Source: an uncultured Saprospiraceae bacterium
GTDB lineage: Bacteria > Bacteroidota > Bacteroidia > Chitinophagales > Saprospiraceae
Length of the DNA stretch: 53,525 nt
Assembly: GCA_937959115.1 (NCBI GenBank)
Contig: CALGAW010000069.1
Coordinates: forward strand, 1 to 53,525
Direction of reading: 5' to 3'
Part shown: positions 1 through 7,785 of the stretch, piece after piece
Layout of the letters: every line of letters begins with the position of its first letter
Numbering within the stretch: position 1 is the stretch's first letter
Notes under the pieces: generated by a model
The model's database searches: none
The model's input: the letters and a program-made list of their open reading frames with translations, nothing else
Told to the model about the DNA's origin: nothing
Made by a program: the position numbers and the translations under genes

Positions 1-137
1 AAGTGGTCAATCCGCTGGCGGTCTTTATCGTCTTTACTACTTCGAACGGCCAGATAAAAAGACAGCGCCAGAAAGATCGTTTGTGCCATATTAAACCAAT
101 GATGCTGGAGGAAGTCGTTAAACATATCCCCCAGCAT
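1..137 (-). CDS. Small membrane protein, C-terminus cut by window edge
   Basis: Read on the minus strand, the frame opens with MLGDMFNDFLQHHW and is still open at base 1. An in-frame stop lies just upstream, so the start is the ATG at 137, or the second ATG at 125 with a GGGGG just before it. A hydrophobic segment at about residues 17-30 is followed by a charged, Asp- and Lys-rich stretch, as in a single-pass membrane protein facing the cytoplasm. It lies 25 bases after the stop of the 88-residue gene, so the two are probably co-transcribed. The family is not recognised. Holin-like or conjugation-accessory roles are possible but unsupported. Confidence 0.5.
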   Translation of the reverse strand, partial: MLGDMFNDFLQHHWFNMAQTIFLALSFYLAVRSSKDDKDRQRIDH

Positions 138-162
138 ACCATATTACCCAAACGCTGTCGCA

Positions 163-429
163 CTACCCTGTATAATCAGGAATATCTTGTTTGGCATTAG
201 CTAAGATGAACCGAGGAACTACCACCAGCTCCTCTCCTGGTGATATCCCTGCATCCTCCGGTAACAGGCTTTTCAGTTCCTCAGTCATCTTCTTCCCAAT
301 GATCGCGTATCTTCCGTCCGAAAGCTCAAATACATCAGGGCATCCGTTTAGGAAAAGACTTTCTTTTCCTTCTGGAAGTGTGTGTGGGTCGACTCCACAT
401 CGTTTTACAATGCTTACATTCATAATCAT
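163..429 (-). CDS. Hypothetical small protein of the mobile element
   Basis: An 88-residue soluble protein with no signal peptide or membrane segment. It has conserved-looking stretches, NGCPDVFELSDGRYAIIGKK near the middle and PGEELVVVPRFILANAK near the end. Composition and codon use look like a true gene, and the antisense reading is much less protein-like. Two ATGs (429 and 423) could start it, and neither has a clear Shine-Dalgarno sequence, which is normal in this phylum. It sits between a lipoprotein gene and a small membrane-protein gene on the same strand. No function can be assigned; it is probably cargo. Confidence 0.6.
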   Translation of the reverse strand: MIMNVSIVKRCGVDPHTLPEGKESLFLNGCPDVFELSDGRYAIIGKKMTEELKSLLPEDAGISPGEELVVVPRFILANAKQDIPDYTG

Positions 430-462
430 TAATTTTTGTTTTGTTAAAAAAGTTGAATTGAT

Positions 463-930
463 CTATTGCCTCTTTGCTTCTATAGCATACTGGCAGTCGA
501 AGGTGAAATTCTCGTGGCGTAGGTTCAAACGATTACCTGATATACTAGCGGTGCCCGTTCTGCACGTTCCATCAGAGAGACATAGCTCAATGATGTTGCC
601 AGCATAACTGTAGGTACCGCTGGCGACATTCAAGGTTGGTGTTCCGCCATTTTCAATATATTCGTAGCTGTAGTTAAAGGTGCTACTGGTAAAGCGATAC
701 GTTGCTTGAATACATAATACATCGCCTTGATCTTCATAGCATTCTCCTTGTTCTACGTCCAAGGAAAAATCTGGGAAATCAACATCGGTACATTGAGATG
801 AATTGATGTTTGTTACCTTCCAAGTACCAACAATAGTAGCTTCGGTGATAATGGGCGGCTCTTCTTCCTTTTTGCAGGAATTGAGGGATAAGAATAGGCA
901 TACGAAAGGGATAATCCACATGTGCTTCAT
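463..930 (-). CDS. Lipocalin-like lipoprotein
   Basis: The frame could be extended to 1053, but the ATG at 930 begins a lipoprotein signal: MKHMWIIPFVCLFLSLNSCKK, with the lipobox LNSC followed by Lys and Glu. The mature part (about 135 residues) contains a GTWKVTNINSS segment and alternating beta-strand-like stretches ending in a short basic tail. This is the pattern of the small lipocalin-like lipoproteins common in Bacteroidota. Its Cys pairs (QCTDVD, GECYED, VLCIQ, ELCLSDGTC) suggest disulphides outside the cytoplasm. A TAnnTTTG promoter box and a palindrome lie upstream. Ligand and role are unknown; it may be cargo or a surface-exclusion-type factor. Confidence 0.7.
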   Translation of the reverse strand: MKHMWIIPFVCLFLSLNSCKKEEEPPIITEATIVGTWKVTNINSSQCTDVDFPDFSLDVEQGECYEDQGDVLCIQATYRFTSSTFNYSYEYIENGGTPTLNVASGTYSYAGNIIELCLSDGTCRTGTASISGNRLNLRHENFTFDCQYAIEAKRQ

Positions 931-1022
931 GGTAAAATTATTTAAAGCGTTAAATAAATGGTATTGCTCTTTCTGGAATGAAAGAGGTGAATTGTCCCAT
1001 AACACACATGATTGTATGAATT

Positions 1023-1038
1023 GACACAGAATTGTGTC
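1023..1038. promoter_or_regulatory. Perfect palindrome in leader of the lipoprotein gene
   Basis: GACACAGAATTGTGTC is a 6-bp inverted repeat around a 4-base centre. It lies between the promoter box at 1056-1063 and the ATG at 930, which suits a repressor operator or a small leader hairpin. The role is inferred. Confidence 0.35.
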
Positions 1039-1055
1039 TAGAACTTCATACACTT

Positions 1056-1063
1056 CAAATGTA
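1056..1063 (-). promoter_or_regulatory. Bacteroidota -7 promoter box for the lipoprotein gene
   Basis: The minus strand reads TACATTTG, an exact match to the Bacteroidota -7 consensus TAnnTTTG. No good -33 TTTG is evident; a CTTG lies at about the right distance. It would place the start point near 1048, about 120 bases before the ATG at 930. Confidence 0.4.
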
Positions 1064-1223
1064 GAAATATAAATACATGCAAGTCTAATATTTACGGTTC
1101 TAAGTTATACCATTTTGCTTCTAAATTAGTACCCAAGATGTTAGTCCTTGAAATGGTTGACAGAAGTACAGTAAAATGGTAAGGTGTCCTTGTGTAAATG
1201 TTCCCATAACAATTACACATATG

Positions 1224-1270
1224 CCTCCCATATGACCAGTCAAATGTGATTGGTCGGGAGGTTTTTTTTT
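1224..1270 (+). terminator. Rho-independent terminator, plus direction
   Basis: The stem CCTCCC...GACCA pairs with TGGTC...GGGAGG around a 12-base loop, with ATAT bulged on the left arm, and is followed by a run of T. It works for plus-strand transcription, yet no convincing plus-strand gene precedes it. It may end an unannotated small RNA or a residual transcript. Confidence 0.65.
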
Positions 1271-1279
1271 ATTGTTTCT

Positions 1280-1687
1280 TTTGGTTTCACCACGTTTGGG
1301 GTTTTAGGGGCTTGCCCCTGACAAGGTGCATGTGAACATGGAAACTTTGAAGCGCTAGCGGAAAAGTTTACAGGGAACATGCAATCTTGCTTCTCTAATT
1401 TTTACTTTTTTCACATACATTTATTACTCACTCAACTTCGACACTTGCCTCTTTGTCATCGCCACCATATCACCACTATAATCTCCATATTCTTAATAAA
1501 ATTCTATAACCACAAGGTCATTGAAAACAACCATAAAACATTAAAAAACCACGGATCAAAATGACCGAAAATTGTTCCTGTCACGACCGTGGCGATGACT
1601 GCGTATAAACGACACAACAGATGTCCTTTAGAAAATAAAAGATTGTCCTTAACAACAGGAAAAAGTTGGAAATCACTTAATGATAAA
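1280..1687. other. Gene-free stretch with inverted repeats; candidate oriT
   Basis: No gene is supported here. At 1306-1319 the sequence AGGGGCTTGCCCCT is a 6-bp inverted repeat with a 2-base loop, followed by GACAAGGTGCATGTG and then the palindrome CGCTAGCG. A second inverted repeat of 11 bp pairs GTCATCGCCAC (1455-1465) with GTGGCGATGAC (1589-1599). Short inverted repeats beside a relaxase gene are typical of transfer origins, so an oriT here is plausible but inferred. The repeats are at the 3' side of the relaxase gene rather than its 5' side. Confidence 0.35.
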
Positions 1688-3304
1688 TTACTCTTCGGGA
1701 GAAAAGTCGTCCGCTTCAGGATCGGAATCCAAATCAGATTCTTCTGATTCAATGTCAATTATTGACTGATCAAATTCTGTGAGAAGATCATTCATCTCCA
1801 GCTCATCTAGGGATCGGCCTTTCTGTGAACGTTCACGAATTTCATCTATCTCTTCCAATAAAGGATTTTGATCGGCATTCATTTCTTTGTCATTAGCTTT
1901 CTTAGAATCAGCAGAAAGGTGTTTTTCAATTAGTTTGTCGACGGGGTTTGGGGTTGGTTTGGCGGGCTGGAAATTGGCTCGGTCAAGAATATTGTACTCT
2001 TCATATGAATTCCCATCGCCCTCCGAATGACTGGGAGCCCTTGAAAGTAGAGACAAGGTCAAACCAAGTATGATATTTCCAATAATAGAAGCCACTCCAC
2101 TTCCTTCTACACTGATCCCTAAACCACCTGTTGACGGCTCCGCTTCCATTGCCATTGGGTCTAGAGAATCATTAAGGGACAATGAAGTATCTTCAAATTT
2201 ATTGTCCGTTGGTTCTATAGCCTCCCATTCTACATCTACAACTTCATTGAGATCTTCCATCATGGGTTCTTCGCTTGGTGTGAAGTCTTCCAATTCTCCT
2301 AGAATAGGTTCTGGCTTTATCGTTTCAGTAGGTTCAATCGGTTCTGGTTTTGTAGGTGCTACTGATCCAAGTTTTAAAGGTTCAATAGATTCAAGTTCTA
2401 CATCAATGATTTCCGAGTTGTGTTCAATAGATTGCTCCTCGGTTATCTCCTCTTTAAACAAATCACGTTGCTTGCCTTTGGAATTATGAATGTTTTCAAG
2501 TTCCTGCAGCTGGTTCTGCTCCTGTGCAAGTTCCTCAAAGCGTTCTATGAGTCCGAGTGTTTTAAATCGATATTTTTTGCCATCTACAGCTACTCCGTAG
2601 ACCCTTCCTCCTCTTACGTAAGTAGGCATACCGGCTTGCTCTAGGGATGCAAGTAGCTGGTTGTAATCATTCGACTGAGTGAAAACCGCTTCTAATTGTG
2701 CCTTGACCATCGCTCGTTTACCAAGTTTACGCTCTCCGCTTTGAAACTCCAGTTGTTTTATTGTTTCAAGCCCCTTTCCGTGTTCTACAATAGAATTAGT
2801 GAGCTGGGGATACTTGGTTTGCTGATACTCCTGCATTTCTTTTTTTACATTAGCGAACTCAGTTTTTGAGAGCCTATTGGCCAACCCTGTCTTGTACTGA
2901 CAGCCAGCAATACAAAAGTGAACATGTAGATGGTCTACGTCATGGTGGATCGTTGCAACCGCTGGCGCATAGGGACTTCTAATTCGAATATATCGTCTGG
3001 ATATATCGTATAACATCTCATCGGTTATCAATTCAGTATCCTTAGGGGAGAAAGAAATAATTTCGTGGTAGAAAAGTACCATGTCGGAACGTTTGTACTT
3101 TCTTCCCTGCTGATTTTTTTCGAATTGCTCCACCCATTCACTAACACGATTCCCCTTCAATAGATGTTTGATACTGGTTTCTTCTAGGCTTTTATTGCGG
3201 GTTTGGTAATCAAGCTGCTCCTCAGCAAGTTTTTGTTCTTTATCCATATACTCTATCAAACCGCCGAAAGAACCTGTTTTTCTGGACATTGACTTGATAA
3301 TCAT
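1688..3304 (-). CDS. Relaxase/mobilisation nuclease (MOBP-like)
   Basis: The frame can start at a TTG at 3310, but the ATG at 3304 (MIIKSMSRKTGSFGGLIEYM) is the better start. It makes a 538-residue DNA-nicking relaxase that would cut oriT and lead the strand into the recipient. The metal-binding motif is IHHDVDHLHVHFCIAG at about residues 119-134, giving the H-x-D-x-x-H-x-H histidine cluster of relaxases. The Tyr in LIEYMD near residue 19 is a candidate nucleophile. After about residue 255 the protein becomes a long acidic, low-complexity region with repeated Pro-Glu motifs and one hydrophobic stretch (VASIIGNIILGLTLSLLS) that could touch the membrane. The MOBP assignment rests on the motif only. 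The RHH-like and coupling-protein genes upstream support it. Confidence 0.88.
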   Translation of the reverse strand: MIIKSMSRKTGSFGGLIEYMDKEQKLAEEQLDYQTRNKSLEETSIKHLLKGNRVSEWVEQFEKNQQGRKYKRSDMVLFYHEIISFSPKDTELITDEMLYDISRRYIRIRSPYAPAVATIHHDVDHLHVHFCIAGCQYKTGLANRLSKTEFANVKKEMQEYQQTKYPQLTNSIVEHGKGLETIKQLEFQSGERKLGKRAMVKAQLEAVFTQSNDYNQLLASLEQAGMPTYVRGGRVYGVAVDGKKYRFKTLGLIERFEELAQEQNQLQELENIHNSKGKQRDLFKEEITEEQSIEHNSEIIDVELESIEPLKLGSVAPTKPEPIEPTETIKPEPILGELEDFTPSEEPMMEDLNEVVDVEWEAIEPTDNKFEDTSLSLNDSLDPMAMEAEPSTGGLGISVEGSGVASIIGNIILGLTLSLLSRAPSHSEGDGNSYEEYNILDRANFQPAKPTPNPVDKLIEKHLSADSKKANDKEMNADQNPLLEEIDEIRERSQKGRSLDELEMNDLLTEFDQSIIDIESEESDLDSDPEADDFSPEE

Positions 3305-3342
3305 TGACAACTAGTGGGTTAAGTGATAAAATACGCATAAAT

Positions 3343-3350
3343 CAAAATTA
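3343..3350 (-). promoter_or_regulatory. -7 promoter box for the relaxase gene
   Basis: The minus strand reads TAATTTTG, matching TAnnTTTG, 39 bases before the relaxase ATG. It separates relaxase transcription from the coupling-protein operon upstream and lies just before the start of the small plus-strand gene at 3358. Confidence 0.4.
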
Positions 3351-3357
3351 TTTTACA

Positions 3358-3576
3358 ATGAAAAATGCATCAATCAAAAAGCAAAATTTTGTGCTTCTAA
3401 TTTCTTGTCTTTTTTGGATTCTGACAGGATTCGTTTTTTACTTTAATTTACTTTATATGTCCTTTGAAGAGCAGTCAGTTGATTTAGTAACCAAAATTTT
3501 CTTTGCTTTTTATTCCACTTTTTTTATATCTATTGGGCAAATACTTTTGAATAAATTTCTAGTATCTAATGAATGA
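3358..3576 (+). CDS. Small two-helix membrane protein
   Basis: The frame is open from 3304, but the first ATG with a credible N-terminus is at 3358 (MKNASIKKQNFVLLISCLFW). The 72-residue product has two hydrophobic segments, about residues 10-32 and 44-64, and a basic N-terminus, so both ends probably face the cytoplasm. It is the only plus-strand gene among minus-strand transfer genes and is followed at once by a bidirectional terminator, which supports it being a real transcription unit. The family is not recognised. Entry exclusion or toxin roles are conceivable but unsupported. Confidence 0.5.
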   Translation: MKNASIKKQNFVLLISCLFWILTGFVFYFNLLYMSFEEQSVDLVTKIFFAFYSTFFISIGQILLNKFLVSNE

Positions 3577-3596
3577 AAAAAGAAGAATCTGAATGG

Positions 3597-3627
3597 AATC
3601 GTCCTAGTTTAACTTGGACGATTTTTT
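3597..3627. terminator. Convergent terminator
   Basis: AATCGTCC (3597-3604) pairs with GGACGATT (3616-3623) over an 11-base loop, with a T run on the plus strand and A-rich sequence on the other side. It lies between the plus gene ending at 3576 and the minus gene ending at 3609, overlapping the latter's stop, and may serve both. Confidence 0.7.
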
Positions 3628-4157
3628 ATTTCAATCAAAATCTCTATTAATGTAGGCTTCAACTCTGGGTTCAAGGTCAAAAAATTAATAATAAAGTCCT
3701 TTAGTGGAACTCCATGCGAAACTTTAACTATCTCTTCTTCAATTACTTCCAATCGTTTTTTTAACTGCTCGATATCAGGACTGACCACGTTTAAAAATGA
3801 TTGATCGCCAATAAATTGTAGTTCCGACAAAAGACGAGCAACCTCTGTTTCTAAAATAGCGAATTGATTTGGATGATGAATCACCGGTATCGACTCCAAA
3901 TAGCCTCTTATTATCTCAACAACAAATCGAGGAATAGACAATCCATGCCGTCTTGCTTCCTTTTGAAGTGATTTATGGAAGTTCTTTGGAATTGACAGCA
4001 CAAGCTCCTGTTTATTCCCTCTTTGCTCCCGCTTGTACCGTCGCATATAATATCGCCGATACTCTTTCTTTGCTTGATCAATTTCTTCTTGGGTTCCTTG
4101 TTCTAGCACTCGTGTTTTGTTAAGATAATCCATCAAAGAATGGTATTCCTGTTCCAT
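3609..4157 (-). CDS. Ribbon-helix-helix-like mobilisation accessory protein
   Basis: A 182-residue basic protein. The section QELVLSIPKNFHKSLQKEAR followed by HGLSIPRFVVEIIRGYLES (about residues 50-88) has the strand-helix-helix pattern of ribbon-helix-helix DNA-binding proteins such as MobC or TraY-type relaxosome factors. The N-terminus is highly charged and helical, with many Arg and Lys, and the C-terminus looks like a coiled coil. It starts 5 bases after the stop-side partner's end, so it is translated from the same transcript as the coupling protein (4163-5599) and would bridge oriT, relaxase and coupling protein. The fold is inferred from sequence pattern only. Confidence 0.6.
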   Translation of the reverse strand: MEQEYHSLMDYLNKTRVLEQGTQEEIDQAKKEYRRYYMRRYKREQRGNKQELVLSIPKNFHKSLQKEARRHGLSIPRFVVEIIRGYLESIPVIHHPNQFAILETEVARLLSELQFIGDQSFLNVVSPDIEQLKKRLEVIEEEIVKVSHGVPLKDFIINFLTLNPELKPTLIEILIEIKNRPS

Positions 4158-4162
4158 TTCGA

Positions 4163-5599
4163 TTAATTTTTCTTTAATGGTATGAATTGAACGTCGTCTA
4201 AAGGGATTTCTCCCTGTGTAACAACAGGCTCATAAATTGTCCGAGTCCGCATCCGTCGATTTTTGTAGTAAGGCGTCATTTTTGTTAAAATCGGACGGTG
4301 GTGCCCACAGATTAGCAAGGCTTCGTCAATTGGCATTGTCCTAATCTCGTCTGCCGTCATCAAAGATCGAACCCTCTTGATTCCTTTCTCATCTTCATAG
4401 GTATATTTGCCTAATGTTGTTTCTAGAACCCTTGCAGTTTCTAAACTTTGACCAGTAAAATAAAGCTTAGCGAAACTATTTGTCCTAATAGTTTCTGCAT
4501 CATTTTTGCCGAAATTCTGAATTACCTGATTAAAGTCCTGATATACAAGCATAATTCCAGAGTTATATTTTCTTATATTAGAAATAGTAATGGGTAGCGA
4601 TGGCATAGTAAGTGAAGCAGCTTCGTCCAGCAGGAAAAATATGTTTTCATCCTTTCGATCTGGAATTTCGTTCATAATATGTCCAAACATTTGTTCCATC
4701 AATACACTTGTCAGAGGAGCATAGTACTTTATATCTATAGTAGGAGCTTGTACATACAAGACCACTTTTTGCTTGCGAAAGCTGTTCAGATCAAGTGTGT
4801 CGATTGATGTTACCATTGCGACTTGTTCGTCTTCAAACAAGTTGAGTGCGGCTAGTGCAGTAGCGGAAATACTTGTAAAAGTATTAGGCGCCATAGCAAT
4901 GAAACTCTTATAACTTTCCAGGATTGCTTCATTGCCATATTTAACTACAATTTTGTCTAGAAGCTTAGCCTGACCAGACATTACTTGAATTAGCCTTCGA
5001 ACATTTGCCAGATTTTGATATTTAGGATCCATCCTTTTTACAAGAGAAATATGCAAGGTGATAAGGTTAGTAGCTTGCAGGTTCCAAAATGGATTCTCTT
5101 TGCCACTTTTTAAGGCAGCTCTTACTAGTGTATTCGCTACTTTTGCCATCTGAGCTTTTGTCTCTGCTCTGGCAAGGACGTTAAAACCAACAGAAATCTC
5201 TGGTTTAGTGTAATTCAGTACCTTTACTTGATATCCTTTTTTCGAAAGAAAGCCGCTTGTTTTTAAATGCAACTCACCGCTTGGATCGTTGATCACAAGC
5301 GAACTGTCCATAGAAAGTACAGAGGGAATGAGAACCACCGATGATTTGCCAGTTCCGGTAGATCCTGTTATTAAAACATTCTGGAAAGACAGCTTGGTAG
5401 ATAGCTGCCGTTTACCAGTTAAGTTGAATCCTTTTTCTTTTCTAGAAAGTAATTCCTTTTCTTCCAGGAACTTGCCTGTTAGGTCATGATTGGGTGGATT
5501 CAAGCCAAATAGATTACCAATTCCTTCAAACAGGATTCCGAAGAAAAAGCCCAGGCCCTCCAGGAAGGAGTCAAAGATAGAATAACGCATAATTAGCAT
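4163..5599 (-). CDS. Type IV coupling protein (TraG/TraD/VirD4-like ATPase)
   Basis: A coupling ATPase that would hand the relaxase-DNA complex to a secretion channel. It has Walker A GSTGTGKSS at about residues 79-87, Walker B IFFLLDEAAS at about 320, and the downstream VYQDFNQ and TNSFAKLYFTGQS segments typical of this family. The frame opens at 5734, but the stretch before 5599 is not family-like; ATGs at 5599 (MLIMRYS) and 5590 (MRYS) are both possible. At about 478 residues it is shorter than standard TraG/TraD proteins. The usual pair of N-terminal membrane helices is replaced by one short amphipathic segment, FLEGLGFFFGILFEGIG. Anchoring may depend on the membrane protein encoded upstream (6478-7653). 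Confidence 0.88.
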   Translation of the reverse strand: MLIMRYSIFDSFLEGLGFFFGILFEGIGNLFGLNPPNHDLTGKFLEEKELLSRKEKGFNLTGKRQLSTKLSFQNVLITGSTGTGKSSVVLIPSVLSMDSSLVINDPSGELHLKTSGFLSKKGYQVKVLNYTKPEISVGFNVLARAETKAQMAKVANTLVRAALKSGKENPFWNLQATNLITLHISLVKRMDPKYQNLANVRRLIQVMSGQAKLLDKIVVKYGNEAILESYKSFIAMAPNTFTSISATALAALNLFEDEQVAMVTSIDTLDLNSFRKQKVVLYVQAPTIDIKYYAPLTSVLMEQMFGHIMNEIPDRKDENIFFLLDEAASLTMPSLPITISNIRKYNSGIMLVYQDFNQVIQNFGKNDAETIRTNSFAKLYFTGQSLETARVLETTLGKYTYEDEKGIKRVRSLMTADEIRTMPIDEALLICGHHRPILTKMTPYYKNRRMRTRTIYEPVVTQGEIPLDDVQFIPLKKN

Positions 5600-5722
5600 T
5601 TTTAAGATTAGAATTTTCCTGTCAACAAAAACTTCAATATCCGATTCAACAACACCAGAAAAATTTCTAGGGTTTTGAAAATTAAATACGCTAACGAAAA
5701 GACTAGTTTCCATATAAACACA

Positions 5723-5772
5723 AGAAGGCTCCATGCGATATAAAACACCACATTGAAGCCTTCTGGTTTTTT
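5723..5772 (+). terminator. Long-loop hairpin with T run, plus direction
   Basis: AGAAGGCT (5723-5730) pairs with AGCCTTCT (5757-5764) around 26 bases, followed by GGTTTTTTT. The T run fits plus-strand transcription, yet the genes on both sides are on the minus strand. In the minus direction the hairpin lies in the leader of the coupling-protein gene and could be a regulatory structure instead. Confidence 0.4.
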
Positions 5773-5786
5773 TCTACGCCCTCCCA

Positions 5787-6488
5787 TTAGAGTTTGGAGG
5801 TTATCATCACCCTTGCACCTCGTTGTTCCAACTGTTGGCGATAAAGTCCTGATATCGCTTTAAATTCGCTGGAGGCGTAGAGATCTTTTGCCTGGTAAAC
5901 CAAGTAAATATCTAAGCCATTTAGATTGCTAGGAAGTTGCGTTTGGTAAATTTGTTCTAACTGTGTCCAAAGACCTGCTCCTTGCCGCTGGATCGCCTTT
6001 TGCGCCGACAGCTTTACTAAGGAAATGGTATCTGTATTTTCGATTAAGTCACTGTATATGACCAACACCTTTTTAGATGCTGGGTTCTTCATTAAACGGG
6101 TTGCTTCTCTTATTACTACAGGAAAAACAACTGAGTATTCACGGGATGGCTTCTGGGGAATTGCAAGTAAGGAATCGATCTTGTTTCGGAAATTCCCTAT
6201 CTCTCTTTTTCTCTCCAACTCATTGGAATGAAAGAAATTTCGTCCTAACAAGTGAAGGTCATACTCTGGTCCATATTCTACATCCGCAATTAAGGTAAAC
6301 TGGAAGTCTATTCCTCTCCACGTATTACCTTTAATGTCAAAAATCGAATTAACTTCTTCCGATTTCGGATAAGCCATACCACTATCTGTAACGTCTCGTA
6401 TCACGGTTACGGACAACTTATCCGTAGTACATGCTGATGATATTAATATCAGCATCAAAACAACGAATGTAAATTGATTATTCTTCAT
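5787..6488 (-). CDS. vWA-like lipoprotein of the transfer operon
   Basis: A lipoprotein with signal MKNNQFTFVVLMLILISSAC and lipobox Ser-Ser-Ala-Cys. ATGs exist at 6497 and 6488; I prefer 6488. The mature part begins with SVTVIRDVTDSG, resembling the first strand and metal-site loop of von Willebrand A domains (D-x-T-x-S variants). It continues with KKVLVIYSDLIENTDTIS, resembling the fourth strand with its Asp, and GLDIYLVYQAKDL. The fold is inferred. The start overlaps the end of the membrane-protein gene (6478-7653), implying coupled translation and a joint role, perhaps an envelope component linked to the coupling protein. Confidence 0.65.
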   Translation of the reverse strand: MKNNQFTFVVLMLILISSACTTDKLSVTVIRDVTDSGMAYPKSEEVNSIFDIKGNTWRGIDFQFTLIADVEYGPEYDLHLLGRNFFHSNELERKREIGNFRNKIDSLLAIPQKPSREYSVVFPVVIREATRLMKNPASKKVLVIYSDLIENTDTISLVKLSAQKAIQRQGAGLWTQLEQIYQTQLPSNLNGLDIYLVYQAKDLYASSEFKAISGLYRQQLEQRGARVMITSKL

Positions 6489-7653
6489 CTTCCTCATTTT
6501 TTTCGTTAAGTAACTTTGTATGATCTTTGATATCTACTGGACGGCAATTCACCCTTGGAAATTGTTGAGAAAAACAGTCTGGAGTATGGGGCAACCTGGT
6601 AGTCATCTCGCGAATCCAATCTGATGCAATTTTTCTGTAAACACCAACAATTATCACCAACTTTCCATTGTAATTGTTCATAAGATCGTCTGCCATTTGA
6701 AGATTGTCTTCTAACCACTCTTTTAACGTTGCCATATTATCTAAAACAGCCTCTCTTTTTTCTTCTAATTCCTTAATTGCTTTTTCTATTTTCACTCTTT
6801 CATTTCTAACACGGAATTGCTCCTTTGTCGGCATTGTCGCGTGGAGAAGTGCAGAAATACAGCTAAATATGATAAGGTTAAAAAACAAAAAAGTAACCGT
6901 ACTAAACATCATAGGAATTTCGAAATCATTCATTTCATTCAAGTAGGCAGTACGGAAATATCCCAATAGACTAAAAAAGAAAAAGATTATAGCTAGACAG
7001 ATAGGAACAGCCCACTTGTATCGTCTCTCGGTTTCGTCCTTCAGTAGCTCAACAACTAATAAATATCCACCAAAAGTAAGACCTATTGTAGTGGTCACAA
7101 CTACTGCAAGCGATGTTCCAAAACTTAATCCAATTGCTTGGAAGGCTTGTGCATTATAAATTGTTTCTCCAAACAACCCCAAAAAAACAACTCCCATCCA
7201 AAAAGGAAACCAAGACCAAATATAGATGTCTCGCTTCTCAATCTTTCTTAAACCTTCCTTCAGATTACGCAATTCATTATCGAGACCGTACTTCAATCCT
7301 TCCAATTTAGCCTGTTCATTCTTTGCGAACCTTATGGCATTTGCCTTGAAGTCATTGAGTCCTCCAACTTGCATCTCAACCATAATGTGGTTACACCAAC
7401 CGCTTGCCGTATCCGCCATGTATTGAAGATATGGGGCTAGCTGATCGTTGTTCTTGGTTGGCTTCAACTGCTTAGCCAAATCAAGAGCGTTCCTTTCGGA
7501 TCGTTCTTGAAGCTTTTTGTATTCAGATTCTAGGTAGGCTTCCATTTTGGGTAATACCAGTTTCCGAATTACGGCAGGTTGATTGCCTTTTTTACCAAAC
7601 TTGTCCAAGTATTTTTTGTCAAAGTTTGGTACTTTTTTTCTAAAAAAAACCAT
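6478..7653 (-). CDS. Four-helix membrane protein with coiled-coil ends
   Basis: A 391-residue protein. It has a basic N-terminus (MVFFRKKVPNFDKKYLDK), a helical region of about 120 residues, then hydrophobic segments near 145-165, 172-205, 217-238 and 248-275. A second coiled-coil region around 285-345 and an acidic tail (NEKNEEDEE) follow. The family is not recognised. Its last bases overlap the vWA-like lipoprotein gene, and the coupling-protein gene follows, so the three probably form one operon. Because the coupling ATPase here seems to lack its own membrane helices, this protein is a candidate membrane anchor or channel partner for it. That role is inference from context. Confidence 0.7.
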   Translation of the reverse strand: MVFFRKKVPNFDKKYLDKFGKKGNQPAVIRKLVLPKMEAYLESEYKKLQERSERNALDLAKQLKPTKNNDQLAPYLQYMADTASGWCNHIMVEMQVGGLNDFKANAIRFAKNEQAKLEGLKYGLDNELRNLKEGLRKIEKRDIYIWSWFPFWMGVVFLGLFGETIYNAQAFQAIGLSFGTSLAVVVTTTIGLTFGGYLLVVELLKDETERRYKWAVPICLAIIFFFFSLLGYFRTAYLNEMNDFEIPMMFSTVTFLFFNLIIFSCISALLHATMPTKEQFRVRNERVKIEKAIKELEEKREAVLDNMATLKEWLEDNLQMADDLMNNYNGKLVIIVGVYRKIASDWIREMTTRLPHTPDCFSQQFPRVNCRPVDIKDHTKLLNEKNEEDEE

Positions 7654-7785
7654 GCTTTTATATTTAAATTAACAATAGGTTTCCAGTCCACTCCAGTTAG
7701 GCGACACGCTTTTCTGAAGTAGATTCTGGCTAAAATTTTGAGTGGTAATCACTCTTCTATTCGTACTTGGTAAAAGTCTGTTGAC

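Noticed and set aside
463-1053. Longer form of the lipocalin-like lipoprotein
   Set aside because: The lipoprotein signal starts at 930; the extension covers the palindrome and leader.
5600-5734. N-terminal extension of the coupling protein
   Set aside because: The sequence is not family-like, contains no membrane helix and overlaps a leader hairpin.
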